Positions 8,003-13,473 of a stretch of DNA of 13,473 nucleotides are shown here, piece after piece. Position numbers and translations under genes: made by a program. The DNA lies in assembly GCA_902806015.1 (NCBI GenBank), contig CADCUZ010000043.1:1-13473 (forward strand), in the 5' to 3' direction. The DNA comes from an uncultured Rubrobacteraceae bacterium. GTDB lineage: Bacteria; Actinomycetota; Rubrobacteria; Rubrobacterales; Rubrobacteraceae. Within the stretch, counting starts at the first letter, position 1. Each line of letters opens with the position of its first letter. The notes under the pieces are model-generated. The model saw only the letters and a list, made by a program, of their open reading frames with translations. It was not told where the DNA came from and searched no databases.

Positions 8003-9400
8003 ATGACGGATAAGCCAGACGATGAGGTCATCCACGCCTTGCAGGAGAACGACGCGGTCACCCACGGCGGCCAGGAGAGCCACCTGTACAACCGGGACGT
8101 CCAGGCCTGGGTCCGAAAGGCCGCCAACCGGGGCATCTACGACATCCGCGGCATGGGCGCCAAGCGCAAGGTGCCACACTTCGACGACCTCGTCTTCCTG
8201 ACTGCTTCCGCTTCGCGCTACCCGCTCGAAGGCTACCGCGAGAGGTGCGAGACGAGGACTGTGCTCGGCAGCCGCAACGCCAGGAGGCCCCTGGAGCTAG
8301 ACATCCCGATAACCATCGCCGGCATGAGCTTCGGTTCTCTTTCGGCGAACGTGAAGGAGGCCCTGGGGCGGGGGGCCTCGGCCGTCGGTACCTCCACCAC
8401 GACGGGCGACGGCGGGATGACGGACGAGGAGCGCCGGGCGTCCAAGATGCTGGTCTACCAGTGTCTGCCCTCGCGCTATGGCTTCAACCCAGACGACTTG
8501 CGTAGGGCCGACGCCGTCGAGGTGGTCATCGGCCAGGGGGCCAAGCCTGGCGGCGGGGGCATGCTGCTCGGGCAGAAGATCAGCGAGCGCGTCGCCTCCA
8601 TGAGGACCCTGCCCGCGGGGATAGACCAGCGCTCGGCAAGCCGCCACCCGGACTGGACCGGCCCCGACGATCTGACCATAAAGATCGAGGAGCTGCGCGA
8701 GATAACGGACTGGGAGATCCCCATCTACGTCAAGATCGGGGCGACCAGAGTCGAGAACGACGTGAAGCTCGCCGTGAAGGCGGGGGCCGACGTCGTGGTC
8801 GTGGACGGGATGCAGGGCGGCACGGCCGCGACCCAGGACGTGTACATAGAGCACGCCGGCATCCCCACGCTGGCCGCGGTCGTGCAGGCGAACGCCGCCC
8901 TAGAAGAGCTGGACGTGAAGGGCGAGGTCCAGCTCGTCGTCTCAGGCGGCATACGCACCGGCGCGGACGTGGCGAAGGCCATAGCCTTAGGGGCGGACGC
9001 AGTCTCCATCGGCCAGGCGGTGTTGCTGGCCCTGGGATGCAACGATCACGTCTGGTATAAGGACGGCAAGACCCCGGTCAGCGCCGCGGAGGACTACGAG
9101 AAGCTCGGGACCAGGCCCGGTGTGTGCCACCACATGCAGACGGGCCGCTGCCCGGTCGGCATAACCACCCAGGACCCTGAGCTCGAGAAAAGGGTCGACC
9201 CCGGGTGGGGGGCTAAGAGGGTCCGCAACTACCTGCAGGTGCTCAACATGGAGGTGGCGACGCTCGCGCGCGCCTGCGGCAAGTCCGACGTGCACCATCT
9301 GGAACGGGAAGACTTAGTGGCGCTTACCATCGAGTCAGCCGCCATGGCGAAGGTACCCTTGGCCGGCACCGACTGGATCCCGGGGCTCACGGGCTTCTAG
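8003..9400 (+). CDS. glxD: Glutamate synthase FMN-binding subunit (GlxD/MgsC type)
   Basis: This 465-residue enzyme is homologous to the FMN/iron-sulfur synthase domain of glutamate synthase and would transfer an amine (methylamine or ammonia) to 2-oxoglutarate with reduction. ATG 8003 is 9 bases after AGGAG; a TTG one codon earlier (8000) is possible but less likely. Landmarks are MSFGSLSANVKEALGRGA, GQGAKPGGGGMLLGQKIS, VKIGATRVENDVK, VVVDGMQGGTAATQ and SGGIRTGADVAKAIALGADA for the FMN barrel, then the cysteine loop ending RCPVGITTQDPELEK. Available cysteines are Cys346, Cys375 and Cys383. The usual Cys-x5-Cys-x4-Cys cluster pattern is not kept: the expected second ligand position is Met378. 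The gene follows glxC with only 3 intervening bases. A 164-base gap then separates it from the regulator gene, with no clear terminator. Confidence 0.92.
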   Translation: MTDKPDDEVIHALQENDAVTHGGQESHLYNRDVQAWVRKAANRGIYDIRGMGAKRKVPHFDDLVFLTASASRYPLEGYRERCETRTVLGSRNARRPLELDIPITIAGMSFGSLSANVKEALGRGASAVGTSTTTGDGGMTDEERRASKMLVYQCLPSRYGFNPDDLRRADAVEVVIGQGAKPGGGGMLLGQKISERVASMRTLPAGIDQRSASRHPDWTGPDDLTIKIEELREITDWEIPIYVKIGATRVENDVKLAVKAGADVVVVDGMQGGTAATQDVYIEHAGIPTLAAVVQANAALEELDVKGEVQLVVSGGIRTGADVAKAIALGADAVSIGQAVLLALGCNDHVWYKDGKTPVSAAEDYEKLGTRPGVCHHMQTGRCPVGITTQDPELEKRVDPGWGAKRVRNYLQVLNMEVATLARACGKSDVHHLEREDLVALTIESAAMAKVPLAGTDWIPGLTGF

Positions 9401-9472
9401 AGCGTGACCCTACCGTCCTATCGGCGGACCCGAAGGCACCGAACCTGGCGGAGGGGCACGCCCGACCCGCCG

Positions 9473-9504
9473 ACTTTAGCCGGTACGCAGGCCGGTGGTA
9501 AAGT
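9473..9504. promoter_or_regulatory. Inverted repeat, candidate operator upstream of the regulator
   Basis: ACTTTA (9473-9478) and its reverse complement TAAAGT (9499-9504) flank a GC-rich core that contains two CCGG motifs (9480-9483 and 9492-9495). The AT-rich arms stand out in GC-rich surroundings. It lies 61 bases before the regulator start and overlaps the promoter candidate, as expected for an autoregulatory operator. It could also fold as an RNA hairpin, but no T tract follows. The arms are only 6 bp, so chance is possible. Confidence 0.4.
9475..9504 (+). promoter_or_regulatory. Weak promoter candidate for the regulator gene
   Basis: TTTAGC (9475-9480) and TAAAGT (9499-9504) are separated by 18 bases and match the sigma-70 consensus at about 3 and 4 of 6 positions. 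Transcription would begin near 9511. This is the only AT-richer spot in the 164-base gap after glxD. The regulator may also be read through from the upstream operon, since no terminator is visible before it. Confidence 0.27.
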
Positions 9505-9544
9505 GATGGGGGCACAGATTCGTCACGACGTTGCGGAGGCGACC

Positions 9545-9568
9545 ATGGGGCGGGCTCGCGGTTTATGA
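9545..9568 (+). CDS. Candidate 7-codon mini-ORF coupled to the regulator start
   Basis: ATG 9545 follows GGAGG (9535-9539) at 5-base spacing and encodes MGRARGL. Its TGA (9566-9568) overlaps the regulator ATG (9565) as ATGA. The same frame can be extended upstream to ATG 9506 (20 codons) or GTG 9503. The regulator itself has no good Shine-Dalgarno right before its ATG, so re-initiation after this mini-ORF is a sensible way to translate it. It is too short to prove from sequence alone. Confidence 0.35.
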   Translation: MGRARGL

Positions 9569-10242
9569 CGATGGCCAAAGAAGACGGCGGTGCCCCGAGC
9601 GGGGAACTTACCCCGGATCAGCACCTGGGGAACTTCGTGCGCAAGTACAGGTTGGAGCAGCGCCTGACCCTCGCGGACGTCTCGGCCCGGGCCGACATCA
9701 GCCGGGGGATGCTCAGCAAGATCGAGAACGGGCAGACCTCCGCAAGCCTAAGTACCCTGACGAAGGTGGCGAGAGCTTTAGGCGTTACGCTCTCGACCAT
9801 GTTCAGCAACTACGACGTGCCCGTCGGCGGGGCCCAACTGGTCAAGGCCGGTCAGGGCATAGAGGTCGTGCGCCGCGGGACGAAGAAGGGCCACACCTAC
9901 CATCTGTTGGCCTACGACAAAGGGCCTACCCCCCAGTTTTTCGAGCCGTTCCTCATAACCATAACCGACAAGAGCGAGGTGTTCCCGCGCTTCGAGCACT
10001 CGGGGATCGAATTCTTGTACGTGATCGAGGGCAAGATCGAGTACCGTCACGGGCAGTTCACTTACCTGCTTGAACCGGGCGATTCGCTCACCTTCCGTGG
10101 CGAAACAGCCCACGGGCCGGAGCGGCTGGTGGAGGTGCCGATCCGCTTCCTCGCCATCATCAACTACGGTAACCAGGACGCCATAGGGGAGACCGGGCAA
10201 CCGAGCGGCACCGGCCGGTACACGACGATGGACGGTTCCTAA
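9565..10242 (+). CDS. XRE-family helix-turn-helix transcriptional regulator with C-terminal cupin domain
   Basis: This 225-residue DNA-binding regulator has an N-terminal HTH at residues ~20-80 (LTLADVSARADISRGMLSKI is the helix-turn-helix core). A cupin domain follows at ~115-200: EHSGIEFLYVIEG supplies His145 and Glu149, and EPGDSLTFRGETAHG supplies His183. These are plausible metal or ligand-binding residues. Relatives of this architecture regulate amine, amino-acid and polyamine catabolism genes and sense a small molecule through the cupin. The start may be ATG 9565 or ATG 9571; neither has a strong adjacent ribosome-binding site, and 9565 overlaps the stop of a mini-ORF that does. It lies downstream of the sox/glx operon and convergent with the amine oxidase gene. 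Its targets and repressor or activator role are inferred, not seen. Confidence 0.9.
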   Translation: MTMAKEDGGAPSGELTPDQHLGNFVRKYRLEQRLTLADVSARADISRGMLSKIENGQTSASLSTLTKVARALGVTLSTMFSNYDVPVGGAQLVKAGQGIEVVRRGTKKGHTYHLLAYDKGPTPQFFEPFLITITDKSEVFPRFEHSGIEFLYVIEGKIEYRHGQFTYLLEPGDSLTFRGETAHGPERLVEVPIRFLAIINYGNQDAIGETGQPSGTGRYTTMDGS

Positions 10243-10306
10243 AGGAAGGGCGCGCTGAGCAGGGGAGCACCGCCCGGGCGTCCGACTTGAAAAAGCCGCG
10301 TACCAA

Positions 10307-10339
10307 AGGGGCGCCCGTTCACCATCCGCGGGCGCCCCT
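10307..10339. terminator. Bidirectional terminator hairpin between convergent genes
   Basis: AGGGGCGCCCG (10307-10317) pairs perfectly with CGGGCGCCCCT (10329-10339) across an 11-base loop. It lies between the regulator stop (10242) and the amine oxidase stop (10351). T-rich tails are short on both sides (GGGTTTGG on plus, TTTGG on minus), so efficiency may rely on the strong stem or on Rho. The rest of 10243-10350 holds only a 10-base palindrome, CGCCCGGGCG (10271-10280), and nothing gene-like. Confidence 0.75.
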
Positions 10340-10350
10340 CTGGGTTTGGA

Positions 10351-12273
10351 TCAGCCGCCGTTGTGTTGGCAGTGACCGTTCGAGGGCGGGGGCACGTCGA
10401 GCGCGGGGTTCTCGTCGAAGAAGCCCACAGGCTCGAGCTTGAAACCGGCGTGCTGGACCGGCATTACCGGCCAGTCTTCGAGCCGCACGACGTGGTGAGC
10501 GCCGAGGGTGTACCAGACGACCACGTCCTCGCCCTCTAGCGGGCGGTCTTTCTCGGTGTAGGCGGGCAGGCCGTCCCCCGGGTTCTGGTTGGGGTAGGCA
10601 CCGGCCGCGTGGCGTTCTTCGGGCGTAAACTGGGTCGCCCAGAAGTGTTTCGTGGCGAAGCCGGCCCTATCGGCGATCGGGCTGTCTGGCTGGAAGAATG
10701 GGAGGACGTTGGTCTTCGGAATCAGACGGTAGGCGCACGGGTCACCGACCTTGTTCGTGGTCTCCGTGCTCTCGATTCGCCAGTGGCGCGCCGATGTGGA
10801 GTCGACGGTCTGCCGGGCCTCGGACTCGCGCCCTACCAGGGTGGACTTCGAGAAGAACGCGTTGCCGTGCGGGTTCTCGTCGCCCGGCGGGATCGCCTCG
10901 GTGTGCACCTCGTATATCTTGTTGTTCTGGCCGTCCACGTCGAGGTCGAGCCGGAAGTTCATGAAGTGCTGGTGGATCGGAGCGTACAGACCCTCACGGT
11001 TGAGGAGCTGGCCGTGCTTGGGGTTCAAGTCCGGCCCGACCGCGCCGGTGGAGACGATGCCTGTGAGCTTGGCCTCGAACTCGACCGTGCCGTCCTGGTA
11101 GAGGTTCCAGTAGAAACCGTACTCGTAGTTCGCCACGGTTGCGATAAACGAGATCACCAGCCGGCGAGAGCGTCTTACCTCGGCCGTGTCGGCCCGCATA
11201 TCGTAGTGCTTCCAGCCGAGACCTGCGTCCTCCTCGTGCAGGCAGACGGCGTTCTTTATGACGACCGGGTCGCCCGCGCCGTTGACCATCACGGCGTCGA
11301 AGTAGCGGATCTCGCCGAGGCAGTCGCAGCCGAGCTCGAGCGAGTTGGCTAAAGCCCCTACGTTGTACTCGCCAGCGTCGAAGGCGTTCTTGCGCCACTG
11401 ACCGGGGCGCGGGTCGCCGTAGGGGACGACCATCTCAGAGAGGGAGGCGCGGTAGAGTACGGGCCTCGTCTTCCCGCCGTCGTCGTAGCCCAAGGTGTAG
11501 AGGACGAGCCCCTCGCGCGGGGTGAAGCCGATGCGGAAGCTCCACTTCTGCCAACGGATCTCGTGCCCGTCCACCTCGAAGCTCGTGCCCTCGGGCTGGG
11601 TGATCTCCAGCGGCTTCAGGTCCGCGCGCGCCGGCCGCCCGTTCGGCTCGTAGGCCCCCGACTCCTGCGGGATGGGCACGACGCCGTGGTCCTCTACCCT
11701 GACGACCTCCATCGTGTTCAGGTCCACGATGGTCACGAGGTTGTCGACTGGGTGCGCGTAGGCGTTGTGGTCGTCCTCCACGTATACCCAGGTCAGCGCG
11801 CGGGAGAGGCGCCGCCCCTCCTCATCGCCGTAGCTCCCGGCCGACCACGGGTCGACGAGTACGCGGTCCATGTCCTCGACGCCGCGTTTGCGCAGGGCCT
11901 CCTGGAACTCCGGGCTCTCCTTACAGGCCGCCTCGCACTCGTCGAACTCCTCGAGCACTATGGGCGGTTGGATGTCCGGGACGTGGGTCCATGAGGTGAC
12001 TGCGCCCTGCATCAGCGAGATCACCGCCTCGTACGTCGAGCCGTCGTTCCCGTCGAGGATGACCGCGAGGGCCTCGCGCTCGAAGGGATCCCCCGCCTTA
12101 TAGGCGAGCACCTCATCCTTCGGCGGCTCGTTGAGGGTGAGGCCGGCGAAGCGGTGCTTCGGCCCGAGGGCGCGTTCCTCGCGTACGATGCGTACCGCGG
12201 TTTGGACCTCGTCGAGCGAGAGGGGTGCCAGCGGGTGGTCGGCCACGGCGGCCGGCCTTTGGGATATGGCCAC
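10351..12273 (-). CDS. Copper/topaquinone-containing primary amine oxidase
   Basis: This 640-residue enzyme oxidises a primary amine to aldehyde, ammonia and hydrogen peroxide. The start is GTG 12273, 6 bases after AAAGGAG on the minus strand. Small N-terminal N2/N3 domains occupy residues ~15-200, and the catalytic beta-sandwich fills ~230-630. The topaquinone precursor is Tyr383 in VANYEYG (N-Y-E). The catalytic base is probably Asp299 in NAFDAGEY. Copper ligands are His434 and His436 in PIHQHFMNF and a His (593 or 594) in GAHHVVRLEDWPVMP. All key residues are therefore present, and length and positions agree with Arthrobacter amine oxidases (~640 residues). No signal peptide is visible, so it is likely cytoplasmic. 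The tail ends with HCQH. It follows the permease gene by 37 bases. Substrate is unknown: methylamine, phenethylamine, tyramine and others are possible. Confidence 0.95.
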   Translation of the reverse strand: MAISQRPAAVADHPLAPLSLDEVQTAVRIVREERALGPKHRFAGLTLNEPPKDEVLAYKAGDPFEREALAVILDGNDGSTYEAVISLMQGAVTSWTHVPDIQPPIVLEEFDECEAACKESPEFQEALRKRGVEDMDRVLVDPWSAGSYGDEEGRRLSRALTWVYVEDDHNAYAHPVDNLVTIVDLNTMEVVRVEDHGVVPIPQESGAYEPNGRPARADLKPLEITQPEGTSFEVDGHEIRWQKWSFRIGFTPREGLVLYTLGYDDGGKTRPVLYRASLSEMVVPYGDPRPGQWRKNAFDAGEYNVGALANSLELGCDCLGEIRYFDAVMVNGAGDPVVIKNAVCLHEEDAGLGWKHYDMRADTAEVRRSRRLVISFIATVANYEYGFYWNLYQDGTVEFEAKLTGIVSTGAVGPDLNPKHGQLLNREGLYAPIHQHFMNFRLDLDVDGQNNKIYEVHTEAIPPGDENPHGNAFFSKSTLVGRESEARQTVDSTSARHWRIESTETTNKVGDPCAYRLIPKTNVLPFFQPDSPIADRAGFATKHFWATQFTPEERHAAGAYPNQNPGDGLPAYTEKDRPLEGEDVVVWYTLGAHHVVRLEDWPVMPVQHAGFKLEPVGFFDENPALDVPPPSNGHCQHNGG

Positions 12274-12279
12274 GGTCTA

Positions 12280-12286
12280 CTCCTTT
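12280..12286 (-). promoter_or_regulatory. Ribosome-binding site deciding the GTG start of the amine oxidase
   Basis: On the minus strand AAAGGAG ends 6 bases before GTG 12273. No ATG with comparable spacing is present, so GTG is the best start. The site lies in the 37-base gap between permease stop and oxidase start, supporting a two-gene operon with separate ribosome entry. Confidence 0.7.
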
Positions 12287-12310
12287 CCCGTCGTGGTTGT
12301 GTTTTTCAGT

Positions 12311-13473
12311 TTACGGCCTCGCGGGGTCGACCGCATGGTCGCCTCGGCCGTCGTCGTCGAGGTCGGTGTCGGGCCGCTCCATGGTCTCCTCGTAGATGAT
12401 CCGTCCGATCAGCGCGTACTGGTCCGGGCGCCTGGAGCGCAGGTAGAGCGCGAGGGCTATCCCGGCCAGGAAGACCCCCACGACGATCCAAGGGATCAGC
12501 TTAAAGAGCAGGGTCTCGGAGGCATCTCCCGCTGCGACGCCGAGGTTCAGGATCAGCAACACCACCACAACGGCCATCCCGATGCCCCCGATCAGTGGGG
12601 CCAAGAACGTGCGGAACCAGTGCCGCGCCTCGGGGTGGTTCTTGCGGAAGTAGCCGATGACCGCGAAAGAGCAGAGGGTTTGGACGATGAGGATCGCGAA
12701 CGTTCCGAGGAGGGCCATCAACACGTAGAGGCCGAGATAAGGGTCCTGTCCGGTGGCCCAGAAGAGGCCCACTATCACTACAGTGATGGCGGTCTGGGTG
12801 AACGACGCTATGTAAGGCGATCCGTGCGTCGGATGGGTGCGCCCGAGGTTCCGGTTGATAAAACCCTCGCGGCCGATCGCGTAGAGGTAGCGCGAAGCAC
12901 AGTTGTGGAAGGCCAGGCCGCAGGCGTATGAGCCGGTGATGATCAACCACTGGAAGAGCACTACGGCCCACCCGCCGACGAATTCGCGGGTCGGGCTGAA
13001 GAACAACGCGAACGGATTCTCCTGCGAGAGCGTGACCGACTGGCTCAGGCCGGTGCCGGCAATCGCCATCCAGGATACAAACACGTAGAAGAGCCCGACC
13101 CCGATCACGGCGATGAACGTCGCCCGCGGGATGACCCTCTTCGGGTTACGCGACTCCTCGCCGTACATCGCGGTCGACTCGAATCCTACCCAAGACCAGA
13201 AGGCGAAGAACAGGCCAAGCCCGGCGGCGGGTCCGGTAAAGGCGTTTACCGGGTTGACGGGGGACAGCGGTATTCCGTCCGGCCCACCCCCGGCGAACAA
13301 CACCCCGATAGCCATCAGGGCCAGCATCGCTATCTCGGTTATAAGGACCACGGCGAGCACCTTCGCCGTGAAGTTGATGTCGAAATAGGCGAGGACCGCG
13401 TTCAAGACGATCATGAGCACGGCGAAGACCTGCCATGGCACGTTGACCCCGAGCTGATCGTTGACCGTAGTCT
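12311..13473 (-). CDS. APC-family amino acid/amine permease, 5' end outside window
   Basis: This is a membrane transporter of the amino acid-polyamine-organocation superfamily, with 386 complete codons visible. The frame is open to the window edge; GTG 13441 is internal, because coding sense continues upstream. About nine hydrophobic segments are visible, including FAVLMIVLNAVLAYF, LAVVLITEIAMLALMAIGVL, LGLFFAFWSWVGFES, WAVVLFQWLIITGSYACGLA, LYVLMALLGTFAILIVQTL and LIPWIVVGVFLAGIALALYL. FWSWVGFEST followed by EESRNPKRVIPRA is the characteristic APC helix-6/loop motif. The C-terminal tail is hydrophilic and acidic (TDLDDDGRGDHAVD), presumably cytoplasmic. It stops 37 bases before the amine oxidase on the same strand, so it probably imports that enzyme's amine substrate; amino acid uptake is the alternative. 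The promoter lies outside the window. Confidence 0.92.
   Translation of the reverse strand, partial: TTVNDQLGVNVPWQVFAVLMIVLNAVLAYFDINFTAKVLAVVLITEIAMLALMAIGVLFAGGGPDGIPLSPVNPVNAFTGPAAGLGLFFAFWSWVGFESTAMYGEESRNPKRVIPRATFIAVIGVGLFYVFVSWMAIAGTGLSQSVTLSQENPFALFFSPTREFVGGWAVVLFQWLIITGSYACGLAFHNCASRYLYAIGREGFINRNLGRTHPTHGSPYIASFTQTAITVVIVGLFWATGQDPYLGLYVLMALLGTFAILIVQTLCSFAVIGYFRKNHPEARHWFRTFLAPLIGGIGMAVVVVLLILNLGVAAGDASETLLFKLIPWIVVGVFLAGIALALYLRSRRPDQYALIGRIIYEETMERPDTDLDDDGRGDHAVDPARP

Noticed and set aside
9401..9470. Possible terminator after glxD
   Set aside because: Only a 4-bp stem (GTCC/GGAC) with no T tract is visible, too weak to call.
10271..10280. 10-base palindrome CGCCCGGGCG
   Set aside because: It is a short GC palindrome in GC-rich DNA, likely chance; no paired site is seen elsewhere in the window.
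10609..11352. 247-codon plus-strand frame
   Set aside because: It is antisense to the well-supported copper amine oxidase, with no domain or ribosome-binding support.
12131..12931. 266-codon plus-strand frame
   Set aside because: It lies antisense across the amine oxidase start and the permease 3' part. Composition is typical of a shadow frame and it has no recognisable motif.

Overview
The window is a GC-rich segment of a bacterial chromosome. It reads as an amine-catabolism locus from a high-GC actinobacterium, most plausibly a Rubrobacter-like lineage. That placement is an inference from gene content, high GC and regular use of ATA (Ile) and AGG (Arg) codons, which are rare in most other high-GC actinobacteria. 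No rRNA, tRNA, transposase, integrase or CRISPR array is visible.

Bases 1-9400 hold a tightly packed plus-strand operon: a heterotetrameric sarcosine-oxidase-type flavoenzyme in the order beta-delta-alpha-gamma (soxB, cut by the window edge; soxD; soxA; soxG), a type III glutamine synthetase homologue (glnT/gmaS type), and three subunits of a stand-alone glutamate-synthase-like enzyme (glxB, glxC, glxD; mgsA, mgsB, mgsC type). Genes overlap or lie within a few tens of bases. Together they match the gene set of the N-methylglutamate pathway. In that pathway methylamine plus glutamate gives gamma-glutamylmethylamide (GmaS). N-methylglutamate synthase (MgsABC) then makes N-methylglutamate, and N-methylglutamate dehydrogenase (MgdABCD, soxBDAG-like) returns glutamate and passes the one-carbon unit to folate or releases formaldehyde. 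The substrate is inferred, not proven by sequence; sarcosine or another N-alkyl amino acid or amine remains possible.

Bases 9401-10242 carry an XRE-type helix-turn-helix/cupin regulator, preceded by a 164-base intergenic region with an inverted repeat, a weak promoter candidate and a very short ORF whose stop overlaps the regulator start.

Bases 10307-10339 form a strong hairpin between convergent transcription units, probably a bidirectional terminator. Beyond it, on the minus strand, an APC-family permease (5' end outside the window) is followed after 37 bases by a copper/topaquinone amine oxidase. These two probably form an uptake-and-oxidation operon for a primary amine. The window therefore seems to hold two chemically different routes for amines side by side: direct oxidative deamination releasing ammonia and peroxide, and a glutamate-linked route that avoids free aldehyde. 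The regulator between them is the obvious candidate to control one or both.

The most interesting details are the loss of zinc ligands in the delta subunit, an altered cysteine pattern in the iron-sulfur loop of the glutamate-synthase-like subunit, a pair of look-alike mini-ORFs (ATGA overlaps) before the synthetase and regulator genes, and the co-location of the two amine pathways.
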